Counted from the stretch's first letter, positions 1-10,707 are shown. The stretch: DNA of 64,000 nt from an uncultured Desulfovibrio sp. (GCF_944324525.1 NZ_CALUWS010000004.1:33339-97338); one strand, 5' to 3'. The notes: generated from the sequence alone by a model not told the origin. Numbers and translations: made by a program.

Positions 1-1838
1 CCCTGCGCGTCATCGCCGACCACGCCCGTTCCGCCTGCTTCCTCATCGCCGCGGGCGTGCTGCCCTCCAACGAGGGACGGGGCTACGTGCTGCGCCGTCT
101 GGTGCGCCGCGCCCTGCGCTTCGCCACCCTCATGGGCGTGCATGAGCCCTTCCTCTATCAGGTCTGCCGCAAGGTGACCGAGCTCATGGGCGACGATTAC
201 CCCGAACTGACCGAACAGGCCGAGTTCATCGCCCGCGCGGTGCGCGAGGAGGAGCAACGCTTTTCCCAGACGCTGGGCAAGGGCCTCGAACTGCTGGAAG
301 CCGAGCTGGCCGAGCTGGCCGCGCGCGGGGAGACCCGCATCACCGGCGAGTTCTGCTTCAAGCTGTCGGATACCTACGGCTTCCCGCTGGACATCGTGAC
401 CGACGTTTCCGAGAAGCGCGGTTTCCAGGTGGATGCCGCCGGCTTCGAGGCCTGCATGGCCGAACAGCGCCGGCGGGCCCGCGACAATCAGAAAAAGGCC
501 GGTCTGCTGGGCGCTCAGGGCGGCGGCGACCTGCCCGCCGCGCTGACGCAGGGCCAGTGGAACAGCATCTATGTGGGCGACGCCATGCTGACCGCGCAGG
601 GGCACATCCTTGCTCTGGTCGATGAACAGGGCGAAAGCGTCTCCCGCCTGCCGGAGGGCGGCAAGGGCTATCTCGTCTGCAGTCAGACGCCCTTTTACGC
701 CGAGTCCGGCGGCCAGTGCGGGGATACCGGCCTCATCAGCGCCGCCGGCGGCGCGCAGGCCCGCGTGCTGGATACCCTCAAATGCCACGGCCTGCCCGTG
801 CATCTGGTGGAAGTGTTCTCCGGCAGCCTGGCCGTGGACGACGAGATCTGCCTGAGCGTGGACGCCGACCGGCGACGGGCCGTGACCCGCAACCACAGCG
901 CCACCCATTTGCTGCACGCCGCTCTGCGCAAGGTGCTGGGGGCGCACGTCAAGCAGGCGGGCTCGCTGGTCACGCCGCAGCGCCTGCGCTTCGACTTCAG
1001 CCATCTGGCCGCGCTCACGGCGGACGAACTGGCCGCCGTGGAACATGAAGTCAATGCCGCCATCATGGCCGACCTGCCGGTCCATGCCCGTGAGATGTCG
1101 CGGGACGAGGCCGAACGCGCAGGGGCTATGGCGCTTTTCGGCGAGAAATACGGCGATACGGTGCGCGTGGTGAACATGGGCGACGGCGAGGAGCTCTATT
1201 CGCTGGAACTCTGCGGCGGCAGCCATGTGGAGCGCACGGGCGCCATCGGGCCCTTCGCCGTGCTTTCCGAGAGCGGCGTGGCCGCCGGAACGCGGCGTAT
1301 CGAGGCCGTCACCGGCTGGGGCACGCTGGAACTGCTGCGCGAACAGCGCGAGAGCCTGCAGGGGTTGGCGGCCCGGCTCAAGACCCGCCCCGACCAGATC
1401 GGGGAACGGGTGCAGGCCCTGCAGGACGAGGTGAAAAAATTGCGCAAGGCCGTGGAAAAGGCGGCCGCGCCCGCTTCCGGCGACATCATGCAGGGCGTGG
1501 AGGAGATCGGCGGCATCAAGGTGCTCGCCGCCCGGCTGGAGAACGTGCCCGTCAAGGCATTGCGCGACCTCATGGACGGGGTGCGCTCACGCCTGCCTTC
1601 GGGCGTGGCCTGCCTGGCCACGGTGGAAGGAGACAAGGTGGGCCTTTTGCTCTACGTCTCCAAGGATTTGCACGGCCGCTTCACCGCGCCCGCGCTCATC
1701 AAGACCGTGGCCGCCCCCTGCGGCGGCTCCGGCGGCGGCCGTCCCGACCTCGCGCAGGCGGGCGGCAACAATGTGGACGGCATCGAGGCCGCCTTTGCGG
1801 CCCTGAAACAGGAAATCGACGGACATCCCGCCCAGTAA
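1..1838 (+). CDS. alaS: Alanine--tRNA ligase, C-terminal part (5' end outside window)
   Basis: Charges tRNA-Ala in the cytoplasm. The window opens inside the gene; the frame enters at base 3 and runs to TAA at 1836-1838, giving about 611 codons of a protein that is usually near 880. The catalytic-core motif GVLPSNEGRGYVLRR lies at the left edge. The editing-domain zinc ligands are present: HSATH near base 893 and CGGSH near base 1212. The C-terminal DHHA1/C-Ala region ends with the glycine-rich GGSGGGRPDLAQAGG before the stop. A stretch rich in K, E and A around residues 465-500 of the visible part fits the helical linker before C-Ala. ahbC starts 16 bases downstream on the same strand, so the two may share a transcript. 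No frameshift or missing residue was noticed. Identification is very secure. Confidence 0.97.
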   Translation, partial: LRVIADHARSACFLIAAGVLPSNEGRGYVLRRLVRRALRFATLMGVHEPFLYQVCRKVTELMGDDYPELTEQAEFIARAVREEEQRFSQTLGKGLELLEAELAELAARGETRITGEFCFKLSDTYGFPLDIVTDVSEKRGFQVDAAGFEACMAEQRRRARDNQKKAGLLGAQGGGDLPAALTQGQWNSIYVGDAMLTAQGHILALVDEQGESVSRLPEGGKGYLVCSQTPFYAESGGQCGDTGLISAAGGAQARVLDTLKCHGLPVHLVEVFSGSLAVDDEICLSVDADRRRAVTRNHSATHLLHAALRKVLGAHVKQAGSLVTPQRLRFDFSHLAALTADELAAVEHEVNAAIMADLPVHAREMSRDEAERAGAMALFGEKYGDTVRVVNMGDGEELYSLELCGGSHVERTGAIGPFAVLSESGVAAGTRRIEAVTGWGTLELLREQRESLQGLAARLKTRPDQIGERVQALQDEVKKLRKAVEKAAAPASGDIMQGVEEIGGIKVLAARLENVPVKALRDLMDGVRSRLPSGVACLATVEGDKVGLLLYVSKDLHGRFTAPALIKTVAAPCGGSGGGRPDLAQAGGNNVDGIEAAFAALKQEIDGHPAQ

Positions 1839-1854
1839 GGATACAGGATACATC

Positions 1855-3036
1855 ATGATCGGCATCTCCAAACTCTACTGCGGACAGGTGGAGCCCTCGG
1901 ACGCGCTGCGCTACGGCCGGCATTCCGGGCAGCTCCCCTCCCATCTGCTGCAATTCTCCAAGGACAAGAAGCCCGTGGTCGTCTGGAACATGACCCGGCG
2001 CTGCAACCTCAAATGCGTGCACTGCTATGCTCAGGCCGTGGACGTGGACGGCGCGGACGCCATCTCCACCGAAAAGGCCAAGGAAATGATCGACGACCTC
2101 GCGTCCTACGGCGCGCCGGTCATGCTCTTTTCCGGCGGTGAGCCGCTGGTGCGCAAGGATCTGGTGGAACTGGCCAGCCATGCCACCTCCAAGGGCATGC
2201 GGGCGGTCATCTCCACCAACGGCACCCTGATCAGCAAGGAAAAGGCCCGCGAACTCAAGAGCGTCGGCCTGTCCTATGTGGGCATCTCGCTGGACGGTCT
2301 GGAAGCGGTGCATGACCACTTCCGCGGCGTGCCCGGCTCCTTCAAGAAGGCGCTGGAAGGCATCGCCAACTGTCAGGCCGAAGGCCTCAAGGTGGGCCTG
2401 CGCTTCACCATCAACAAGCGCAACGTGGCCGAGATCCCCGGCATCTTCCGCCTGCTGGAAGATCTGGAAGTGCCGCGCGCCTGCTTCTATCATCTGGTCT
2501 ATTCCGGACGCGGCTCCGAGCTCATCAAGGAAGACCTCGACCATGCCGAGACCCGGCAGGTGCTCGACCTCATCATGGACGAGACGCGCGCCCTTTTCGA
2601 CAAGGGCAAGCCCAAGGAAATCCTCACCGTGGACAACCACGCCGACGGCCCCTATGTCTGGATGCGCCTGAAGCGGGAAGATCCCAAGCGGGCCGAAGAA
2701 GTGTTCGAGCTGCTCCAGTACAACGAGGGCAACAATTCCGGGCGCGGCATCGGCTGCATCTCATGGGACGGACAGGTGCACGCCGACCAGTTCTGGCGCA
2801 ACCACACCTTCGGCAATGTGCTGGACCGCCCCTTCTCCGCCATCTGGGACGATCCCTCCATCGAGCTGCTGCACAAGCTCAAGGACAAGAAACTGCACGT
2901 CAAGGGCCGCTGCGCCCAGTGCCGTTTCCTCAATATCTGCGGCGGCAACTTCCGCGCCCGCGCCGAAGCCTACTACGGCGACGAATGGGCGCAGGACCCG
3001 GCCTGCTACCTCACCGACGAGGAGATCGGCCTGTAG
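1855..3036 (+). CDS. ahbC: 12,18-didecarboxysiroheme deacetylase AhbC (radical SAM, alternative heme pathway)
   Basis: Radical SAM enzyme of the siroheme-dependent heme pathway. It removes the two acetate side chains of 12,18-didecarboxysiroheme to give iron-coproporphyrin III. The 393-residue protein has the cluster motif CNLKCVHC at about residues 50-57, followed by a partial TIM-barrel with the GGEP-type motif SGGEPL. The C-terminal SPASM-like region contains CAQCRFLNICGG and a last cysteine in DPACYL, which fits an auxiliary Fe-S cluster. The AhbC assignment rather than the sibling AhbD rests on gene order (next to hemB and ahbD) and on the C-terminal form. The start ATG at 1855 has a weak AAGGA-type site upstream. 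The gene is closed by a strong intrinsic terminator at 3056-3081. In relatives it is usually followed directly by hemB; here an extra gene intervenes. Confidence 0.9.
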   Translation: MIGISKLYCGQVEPSDALRYGRHSGQLPSHLLQFSKDKKPVVVWNMTRRCNLKCVHCYAQAVDVDGADAISTEKAKEMIDDLASYGAPVMLFSGGEPLVRKDLVELASHATSKGMRAVISTNGTLISKEKARELKSVGLSYVGISLDGLEAVHDHFRGVPGSFKKALEGIANCQAEGLKVGLRFTINKRNVAEIPGIFRLLEDLEVPRACFYHLVYSGRGSELIKEDLDHAETRQVLDLIMDETRALFDKGKPKEILTVDNHADGPYVWMRLKREDPKRAEEVFELLQYNEGNNSGRGIGCISWDGQVHADQFWRNHTFGNVLDRPFSAIWDDPSIELLHKLKDKKLHVKGRCAQCRFLNICGGNFRARAEAYYGDEWAQDPACYLTDEEIGL

Positions 3037-3055
3037 CCTGCCGCTCCGCTGCTGC

Positions 3056-3081
3056 GGGGGAGGGGTGACCCTCCCCCTTTT
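3056..3081 (+). terminator. Rho-independent terminator after ahbC
   Basis: A perfect 9-bp stem, GGGGGAGGG (3056-3064) and CCCTCCCCC (3069-3077), closes a GTGA loop and is followed by TTTT. The 3' arm could instead pair with the GGGGGG at 3082-3087, so two hairpins compete. That same G-run lies where a ribosome site for the next gene would be. Confidence 0.8.
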
Positions 3082-3090
3082 GGGGGGTGG

Positions 3091-4731
<1,641 letters not shown>

Positions 4732-4772
4732 CGCGACGGCCGCCCCACCTGGACGAGCCTTGCGCGCAAGGC

Positions 4773-4801
4773 TTTGCGCGGACGACGTTTTGCGCTATGC
4801 T
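4773..4801 (+). promoter_or_regulatory. Candidate sigma-70 promoter for hemB-ahbD
   Basis: TTTGCG (4773-4778), a 17-base spacer and TATGCT (4796-4801), about 65 bases before the hemB start. The position gives the heme genes downstream of the inserted sulfatase gene their own promoter. Assignment is by eye only. Confidence 0.4.
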
Positions 4802-4865
4802 GCCTCCGGGCCTGAGGCCCGCACTCCGTCACCAACCGCGGGAACTCCCGCATCGAGGTATACCC

Positions 4866-5858
4866 ATGTCTCATCCGCTCTTTCATCGTGGCCGCCGTCT
4901 GCGCAGCAGCGCGCAGATCCGCGACATGGTCCGCGACACGGCCCCTCTGCTGGCCGAAGATCTCATCATGCCCTATTTCGTGGTGGAAACGGACGACCAG
5001 TCCTTCCGCAAGGAGATCTCGGCCATGCCCGGCCAGTATCAGCTTTCCCTCGGCGAGCTGGAAAAACAGGTGGAAAAGGCCGTGGACAACGGCCTCAAGT
5101 CCGTCATCCTCTTCGGCATCCCGGCGCGGAAGGATGAAAAGGCCTCCGGCGCGTATGCCGAAAACGGCATCGTGCAGGAAGCCGTGCGCCGCCTCAAGCA
5201 CCGCTGGCCAGACCTCTACGTCATCACCGACGTCTGCCTGTGCGAATACATGAGCCACGGCCATTGCGGCGTGCTGACCCCCGGCGGCGTCGTGCTCAAC
5301 GATCCCACCCTGCCCCTGCTGGCCAGGACCGCCGTCAGCCATGCGGCGGCCGGAGCGGACATGGTGGCCCCCTCGGACATGATGGACGGCCGCGTGGCCG
5401 CCATCCGGGCGGCGCTGGACGAGGCGGGCCTCGTGATGGTGCCCATCATGTCCTACGCGGTGAAGTACGCTTCCGCCTTTTACGGGCCCTTCCGCGAGGC
5501 GGCGGAATCCGCGCCGTCCTGCGGCGACCGCAAAGCCTATCAGATGGATCCCGGCAACCGGCGTGAAGCCCTCATCGAGGCGCTGACGGACGTGGAGGAA
5601 GGGGCGGACGCCCTCATCGTCAAGCCCGCCGGGCCGTATCTGGACATCCTGCGGGAGGTGCGCGATGCCGTGAACCTGCCGCTCTGCGCCTATCAGGTCA
5701 GCGGCGAATACAGCATGATCCGCGCGGCCGGGCTCAACGGCTGGATCAACGAGGAAGCCGTCATGCTGGAAAGCCTGCTGGGCATGAAGCGGGCCGGGGC
5801 CCGCATGCTCATCACCTATTTCAGCGAAACGCTGCTGGAAAAGAGGCTGGTGCGCTGA
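4866..5858 (+). CDS. hemB: Delta-aminolevulinic acid dehydratase (porphobilinogen synthase)
   Basis: Condenses two 5-aminolevulinate molecules into porphobilinogen, the common precursor of siroheme, heme and cobalamin. The 330-residue protein has normal length for the family. The two active-site lysines are visible in SYAVKYASAFYGP (about residue 199) and LIVKPAGPY (about residue 251). The cysteine-rich segment CLCEYMSHGHCG (around residue 123) has the ligands of the zinc-dependent type rather than the aspartate-rich magnesium type. The start ATG at 4866 is chosen because MSHPLFHRGRRLR begins the conserved region; an in-frame upstream start at 4797 would add non-conserved sequence. The stop overlaps the ahbD start by one base (TGATG), indicating translational coupling. 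Confidence 0.96.
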   Translation: MSHPLFHRGRRLRSSAQIRDMVRDTAPLLAEDLIMPYFVVETDDQSFRKEISAMPGQYQLSLGELEKQVEKAVDNGLKSVILFGIPARKDEKASGAYAENGIVQEAVRRLKHRWPDLYVITDVCLCEYMSHGHCGVLTPGGVVLNDPTLPLLARTAVSHAAAGADMVAPSDMMDGRVAAIRAALDEAGLVMVPIMSYAVKYASAFYGPFREAAESAPSCGDRKAYQMDPGNRREALIEALTDVEEGADALIVKPAGPYLDILREVRDAVNLPLCAYQVSGEYSMIRAAGLNGWINEEAVMLESLLGMKRAGARMLITYFSETLLEKRLVR

Positions 5859-7021
5859 TGACGGCTCACCCGCATACCGCAGCGCACGGCCGGCAGGGCG
5901 GCCCCGCCGGACACCCGGGACACCCGGGACAGGCCGGCGGCATGGGCGCGCCCCGCGTCCTGCCCGACGGCAGCCCCACCTGCAAGCTCATCGCCTGGGA
6001 GGTGACGCGCTCCTGCAATCTGGCCTGCAAGCACTGTCGGGCCGAGGCGCATCCCGAACCCTATCCCGGCGAGCTGGATACGGCGGAAGCCAAGGCGCTC
6101 ATCGACACCTTCCCCGAGGTGGGCAAGCCCATCATCATCTTCACCGGCGGCGATCCCATGATGCGGCCGGACGTCTATGAACTGGTGGCCTATGCCCATG
6201 CCAAGGGCCTGCCCTGCGCCTTTTCGCCCAACGGAACGCTCATCACGCCCGAACTGGCCGAAAAGATCCGCGACGCCGGGGTGGACCGGGTGTCCATCTC
6301 CATCGACGGAGCCGACGCCGCCAGCCACGACGACTTCCGCGGCGTGCCCGGCGCATTCGACGCCTCCCTGCGGGGCATCGGCTATCTCAAGCAGGCCGGG
6401 GTGCCCTTCCAGATCAACACCACGGTGACGCGCAGCAACCTGCACAGCTTCAAGGACATCTTCCAGCTGTGCGAACGCCTCGGCGCGGCCGCCTGGCACA
6501 TCTTCCTGCTCGTGCCCATGGGCCGGGCCGCCGGTCTGGCGGACCAGGTCATCACCGCGCAGGAATACGAGGATGTGCTGCACTGGTTCTACGACTTCCG
6601 CAAGACCACAAACATGCACCTCAAGGCCACCTGCGCCCCGCATTACTACCGCATCATGCGGCAGCGGGCCCATGAGGAAGGCCTTGCCGTCACGCCGGAG
6701 ACCTTCGGCATGGACGCCATGACCCGCGGCTGCCTCGGCGGCACGGGCTTCTGCTTCATCAGCCATACCGGTCAGGTGCAGCCCTGCGGCTACCTGGAAC
6801 TGGACTGCGGCAACGTCCGCAAGACGCCCTTCCCGGAGATCTGGCGCAACAGCGCCTATTTCAAGCAGTTCCGCACCCAGTCCTGCTACGAGGGCAAATG
6901 CGGCGTCTGCGAGTTCCACAAGGTCTGCGGCGGCTGCCGCGCCCGCGCCTGGAGCATGAACGGCGATCACATGGGGCCCGAGCCCCTGTGCACTTACGAA
7001 CCCAAACGGCAGGGGCGCTGA
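5858..7021 (+). CDS. ahbD: Heme synthase AhbD (Fe-coproporphyrin III oxidative decarboxylase, radical SAM)
   Basis: Last enzyme of the alternative pathway: decarboxylates the two propionates of iron-coproporphyrin III to vinyl groups, yielding heme b. The 387-residue protein carries CNLACKHC at about residues 52-59 for the SAM-binding 4Fe-4S cluster and the GGDP motif in FTGGDPM. A SPASM-like C-terminus contains CYEGKCGVCEFHKVCGGC plus a final cysteine in PLCTYEP for auxiliary clusters. The first 30 residues are Gly/His/Pro-rich and include a twice-repeated HPGHPG-like stretch, unlike the rest. It is coupled to hemB by a one-base overlap. It resembles AhbC in overall form, as expected for these sister enzymes; the order hemB-ahbD supports the choice. 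Confidence 0.9.
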   Translation: MTAHPHTAAHGRQGGPAGHPGHPGQAGGMGAPRVLPDGSPTCKLIAWEVTRSCNLACKHCRAEAHPEPYPGELDTAEAKALIDTFPEVGKPIIIFTGGDPMMRPDVYELVAYAHAKGLPCAFSPNGTLITPELAEKIRDAGVDRVSISIDGADAASHDDFRGVPGAFDASLRGIGYLKQAGVPFQINTTVTRSNLHSFKDIFQLCERLGAAAWHIFLLVPMGRAAGLADQVITAQEYEDVLHWFYDFRKTTNMHLKATCAPHYYRIMRQRAHEEGLAVTPETFGMDAMTRGCLGGTGFCFISHTGQVQPCGYLELDCGNVRKTPFPEIWRNSAYFKQFRTQSCYEGKCGVCEFHKVCGGCRARAWSMNGDHMGPEPLCTYEPKRQGR

Positions 7022-7160
7022 TCCCTGCCCGCGCCGGGAGCCGTCCGCCCGAGGGCGGCCCCCGCGCGCCCCGCACCCCGGCGCTCTCCCGGAGTGCATC
7101 AAACGGCCGCCATGCCGCACGGCATCCCCTTTTTCCGCGGCCAGCCAAGAGGAGAACCCC

Positions 7161-7691
7161 ATGTCCCCATCCCCCGTCACCCCCGCATCGTCTCCCGTGG
7201 CCGACGGCGCCGCCGTCTCTCCCGAGCCGGTGGCGCTGGACGCGCTGGACAGACGCTTGCTGGACATCATCCAGACGGCCTTCCCGCTCACGCCGCGCCC
7301 CTATGCCGAACTGGGCCGGCAGCTGGACATCAGCGAGGAAGAGGCCTTCCAGCGCGTACGCAGCCTGCGGCAGCGCAAGATCATCCGCAGGCTCGGGGCC
7401 AACTTCCAGTCCGCCAAGCTGGGTTTCGTCTCCACGCTCTGCGCGGCCAAAGTGCCCGACGAGCGCATGGAGGCCTTCGTGGCCGCCGTCAACGCCTGCC
7501 CCGGCGTCACGCACAATTATCTGCGGGAGCATGCCTACAACATCTGGTTCACCTGCATCGGCCCTTCGCGGGAAGACGTGCAGGCCACACTGGACGGCAT
7601 CACGGCCCAAACCGGTGTGCCCATCCTTAACCTGCCTGCCACCAAGATGTTCAAGATCCGGGTGGACTTCCGCATGAGCGACGATGACTAG
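7161..7691 (+). CDS. Siroheme decarboxylase subunit (AhbA/AhbB type, Lrp/AsnC-like fold)
   Basis: Siroheme decarboxylase converts siroheme to 12,18-didecarboxysiroheme and is built from AhbA and AhbB, which look like Lrp/AsnC regulators. The 176-residue protein begins with a low-complexity tail of about 28 residues, then DALDRRLLDIIQ and a winged-helix-like part. An RAM-like domain follows with GVTHNYLREHAYNIWF, the substrate-pocket segment typical of this enzyme rather than of true regulators. The start ATG at 7161 follows an AGGAG site 8-10 bases upstream. It lies 139 bases after ahbD, with no obvious terminator between. Only one such subunit is in this window; the partner must lie elsewhere. 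I could not decide between AhbA and AhbB. Confidence 0.82.
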   Translation: MSPSPVTPASSPVADGAAVSPEPVALDALDRRLLDIIQTAFPLTPRPYAELGRQLDISEEEAFQRVRSLRQRKIIRRLGANFQSAKLGFVSTLCAAKVPDERMEAFVAAVNACPGVTHNYLREHAYNIWFTCIGPSREDVQATLDGITAQTGVPILNLPATKMFKIRVDFRMSDDD

Positions 7692-7803
7692 ACGCGCCCG
7701 CCCCAGGAACGTTCGGGGAGATGCCGTGCCGTGTCCCTTCCCGGCGGCGGGGCGAACGACCGGCATTGCCGGCTTGCTGTCAATCTGATCCAGGAGAACG
7801 ACC

Positions 7804-9168
7804 ATGACCTACGATGTTTGCATCCTCGGCGGCGGGCCCGCCGGCGTCCGTGCCGCCCGGCTGCTGGCCGCGGCCGGAAAGAAGACGCTCCTTGTGGAAG
7901 GCGCGGAAGTGGGCGGCACCTGCCTCAATCGCGGCTGCATCCCCACCAAGATGCTGCTGGGCGCAGTCACCGCCAGGGCGGGCGTACAGGCGCTGGAGCG
8001 GCAGCGCGTGCTGTCGGCTGAAGTGAAGCTGGACTTTGCGGCCATGCATGCCCGCATGCAGCGTTTCGTCAACGGCACCCGGCAGGCGCTGAGCAAGCAG
8101 CTCGCCGCCGAAGGGGTGGAGACCGCCTGCGGCTATGCCGTCCTTGACGGGCCGGGCCATGTGAAGCTCAAGACCGGGCAGGGCGCACGGGATATTGAAG
8201 CGGACGACATCATCATCGCCACGGGCTCGCTGCCCGCGACCTTCCCCAGCATGCGGCCCGACCACAGCGTCATTTTGGACAGCACGGATCTGCTCGCCTC
8301 CCCCGACGTGCCGGAAAGCCTGCTCATCGTGGGCGGCGGCGTCATCGGCCTGGAGATGGCCGATCTGTACGCGGCGCTGGGCTGCGCGGTCACGGTGGTG
8401 GAAGCCGCGCCGCACATCCTGCCCAGCGAAGATGACGACATAGCGGCCGACATGGCCAAGTCCCTGAAGAAACGCGGCATCAGCGTGCTGGCGGGCTGCA
8501 TGACGCAGGGCCTGCTGGCGCGTGACGGCAAGGCCGTGCTGCGCCTTGCCGACGGACAGGAACAGGTGGCCGCCAAGGCCCTGCTGGCCGTGGGCCGCCG
8601 TCCCAACACCCAGGGGCTGGGCTGCGAAAGCGCGGGCTGCCGTCTGGACGGCCGCGGGGCCATCGAGACCGACGAATTTCTGGAAGCCGCCTCGCACGTC
8701 TACGCCATCGGGGACGTCAACGGCCGGGTGCAGCTGGCCCATGCCGGCGAGCATCAGGCGCTCTATGTGACGCGGCGCATCCTCGGACAGGTCAGCGGGC
8801 CGTATGCCGGCGGGCCGGTGCCGGCCTGCGTCTACGGCAGTACGGAGGTCATGCGGGTGGGCCAGACGGCCCGTGACGCGGCTCTGCAGGGCAAGGTCAC
8901 GGTGGGCGTGGCCCCGCTGAGCGCCAATCCCATCGCGCAGGCCCACGGCGACATCACCGGTTTCGTGAAGGCCGTGCGCTGTGACGGACGACTGGTGGGC
9001 ATGGCGGCCGTGGGGCACGGGGTCTCCCATCTGGTCACCGCCGCACAGCAGCTCGTGCTGCACCGTGTGGACAGCGGCCACCCGCTGGCCTTCATGTTCG
9101 CCCATCCCAGCCTGGACGAAAGCCTGGCCGCGGCCCTCGACGCGCCGCAGAAGGAGCTTTCCGCCTAG
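7804..9168 (+). CDS. lpdA: Dihydrolipoamide dehydrogenase-like pyridine nucleotide-disulfide oxidoreductase
   Basis: FAD enzyme that would oxidise a dithiol (dihydrolipoamide or a related protein thiol) with NAD+. The 454-residue protein has the N-terminal FAD motif ILGGGPAGVRAA, the redox-active disulfide GGTCLNRGCIP (about residues 37-47), and the NAD motif IVGGGVIGLEMA. The C-terminal interface domain contains FAHPSLDE, which supplies the His-Glu pair. AGGAG precedes the ATG by 8 bases. No other lipoyl-complex genes are nearby, so the exact partner is unknown; placement after the heme genes gives no functional clue. Mercuric or glutathione reductases share this fold, but the motifs fit Lpd best. 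Confidence 0.85.
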   Translation: MTYDVCILGGGPAGVRAARLLAAAGKKTLLVEGAEVGGTCLNRGCIPTKMLLGAVTARAGVQALERQRVLSAEVKLDFAAMHARMQRFVNGTRQALSKQLAAEGVETACGYAVLDGPGHVKLKTGQGARDIEADDIIIATGSLPATFPSMRPDHSVILDSTDLLASPDVPESLLIVGGGVIGLEMADLYAALGCAVTVVEAAPHILPSEDDDIAADMAKSLKKRGISVLAGCMTQGLLARDGKAVLRLADGQEQVAAKALLAVGRRPNTQGLGCESAGCRLDGRGAIETDEFLEAASHVYAIGDVNGRVQLAHAGEHQALYVTRRILGQVSGPYAGGPVPACVYGSTEVMRVGQTARDAALQGKVTVGVAPLSANPIAQAHGDITGFVKAVRCDGRLVGMAAVGHGVSHLVTAAQQLVLHRVDSGHPLAFMFAHPSLDESLAAALDAPQKELSA

Positions 9169-9176
9169 GGCCTGAG

Positions 9177-9297
9177 CGTTTTTAAATCCTCCGGCCTGGC
9201 GCTTCGCGGAAAAACCCGGTTTTTCCACTGGTTCGGGCCGGACGGCGCTGTACTGCCTCGCGTTTTGCTTTTTCAAAGGCAACGCGGGCAGGCGGAT
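9177..9297 (+). repeat. Dispersed intergenic hairpin repeat, copy A
   Basis: Member of a five-copy family in this window (see also 12271, 27741, 30513, 61905). This copy has lost the first TTTGAAACGC hairpin. It keeps the GCGGAAAAA/GGTTTTTCC hairpin, the GGACGGCGCTGT block and a final hairpin with arms near CGCGTT and AACGCG around CTTTTTCAAAG. It sits directly after the lpdA stop. Confidence 0.7.
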
Positions 9298-9310
9298 CCA
9301 AAACAATGAC

Positions 9311-9346
9311 AAAAGGGCCGGAGCGGCATGCCGCTCCGGCCCTTTT
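9311..9346. terminator. Bidirectional terminator, 36-bp perfect palindrome
   Basis: Arms of 18 bases: AAAAGGGCCGGAGCGGCA and its exact complement. It has A/T ends on both sides, between the converging lpdA (+) and HD-GYP (-) genes. It can end transcripts from either direction. Confidence 0.88.
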
Positions 9347-9399
9347 CCTGTCCGCCACACCGGCGGGCGGACAAGCGAAATGCAGGGGGGGCCCTCTCG

Positions 9400-10458
9400 T
9401 CAGGACCGGTGCGTCTGGGCGATGCTGTGGAAATCCGCCTCGCAGGCCAGGAAGGCCGCGCCCACCACGGGATCGAAATGGCTGCCGATGCCCTCGCGGA
9501 TGATGCCCACCGCCTGCTCGTGCGACATGGGATCCTTGTAGGGACGACGGCTGATGAGCGCGTCGTAGACGTCGGCGATGGCCATGATGCGGCCCACCAG
9601 CGGGATACGCTCCCCGTCGAGGCCCAGCGGATAGCCCGTGCCGTCCCAGCGCTCATGATGGCTGAACGTCATGTCGCGCAGCACCTGCAGGAAGGAGCCG
9701 TCATGCACGGTCTGCATGGCCCGGCTGATGGCGGACGCGCCGAAGATGGTGTGACGCTTGATCTCCTCGAACTCTTCCTTGCTCAGGCGGCCGGGCTTGT
9801 TGAGGATGGCGTCCCTGACGCCGATCTTGCCGATATCGTGCAGCGGCGAGGCCCGGATCACGTCACGGACGAAGCTGTCCGTCAGCTCGTCGTGGAAACT
9901 GCCGTCCTCCTGGAGCTGCCGGATGAGGCGCTCCACATAGGCGCGCGTGCGCTGGGCATGGCCGGCCGTGTTCTCGTCGCGGCATTCCACCAGATCGGAG
10001 AGCGCCACCATGATGGCGTCCTGCAGCTCGAAGATGGTCTTGGTGTTTTCGCGCACCCGCTCTTCAAGACGGCAACGATATCCGTAAAGATCCACATGGT
10101 GCAGCACGCGGGCACGGATGATCTCCGGCGAGAACTGGTTGCCCACAAAGTCCACGGCCCCGCTTTCCAGCCCCCGGCGCTCTATTTCCTGGTCCGTGAG
10201 CGACGTGACGAAGATGACCGGCACATCCGCGATGTCGGGGATATCCTTGATACGGCGGATGACCTGAAAGCCGTCCTCGCCCGGCATGTCGATATCCAGC
10301 AGGATGCACTGGAGAGCCAGACGCGGGATCTCCTTCAGGGCTTCCTCGCCACTGCCGTAGGCATGGATGCTGAACGTATCCTCAAGGAGACCGGCAAGGA
10401 ACTGCCGCTTCATGCGGTTGTCGTCAATAATGGCGATATGCTTGGGGGGAGTAGCCAT
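9400..10458 (-). CDS. Response regulator with HD-GYP output domain (probable cyclic-di-GMP phosphodiesterase)
   Basis: Two-domain signalling protein of 352 residues. The N-terminal receiver domain (about 1-125) has IIDDNR and LLDIDMPGEDG with the phosphoacceptor Asp. The C-terminal HD-GYP domain (about 165-340) has HAQRTRAYVE, HDIGKIGVRD, KPGRLSKEE, HHERWDGTGYP and ADVYDAL, all expected metal and GYP residues, so it should hydrolyse cyclic di-GMP. The receiver lysine normally seen in a DF..KP motif is replaced: the region reads GAVDFVGNQFSPE. That may alter phosphorylation-coupled switching. The gene stands alone on the minus strand, with no sensor kinase next to it. The start ATG at 10456-10458 gives a normal receiver N-terminus. 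Confidence 0.9.
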   Translation of the reverse strand: MATPPKHIAIIDDNRMKRQFLAGLLEDTFSIHAYGSGEEALKEIPRLALQCILLDIDMPGEDGFQVIRRIKDIPDIADVPVIFVTSLTDQEIERRGLESGAVDFVGNQFSPEIIRARVLHHVDLYGYRCRLEERVRENTKTIFELQDAIMVALSDLVECRDENTAGHAQRTRAYVERLIRQLQEDGSFHDELTDSFVRDVIRASPLHDIGKIGVRDAILNKPGRLSKEEFEEIKRHTIFGASAISRAMQTVHDGSFLQVLRDMTFSHHERWDGTGYPLGLDGERIPLVGRIMAIADVYDALISRRPYKDPMSHEQAVGIIREGIGSHFDPVVGAAFLACEADFHSIAQTHRS

Positions 10459-10571
10459 ACCCTATCCTCATAGTATAATATAAGGCAAAAAATTTACTCT
10501 TTTATTTTTCCTACGACAAGCTTTTTCTCAACTGCTCATGTGCCGCGCCGACTTTTCGGACTCCCCGCCGC

Positions 10572-10600
10572 TTGACGAATCCCGGCACACCCCCTAGCTT
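10572..10600 (+). promoter_or_regulatory. Promoter of the first GT-B-like paralog
   Basis: TTGACG (10572-10577), 17-base spacer, TAGCTT (10595-10600). The same element recurs before the second paralog at 12541-12569, which supports it as functional. Confidence 0.6.
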
Positions 10601-10707
10601 TTCCGGCAGATGCCGGCTTGCGGGAGGCGGGACCTCTGCCCAGCCTATCCCCCGCATCCGGCGCATGCCTTGCCGCCCCTTTGTCCCGTACGCTGACGGA
10701 GCCCGCC

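Noticed and set aside
7780-9360. 526-codon minus-strand frame over lpdA
   Set aside because: Antisense shadow; the plus frame has complete FAD, disulfide and NAD motifs.
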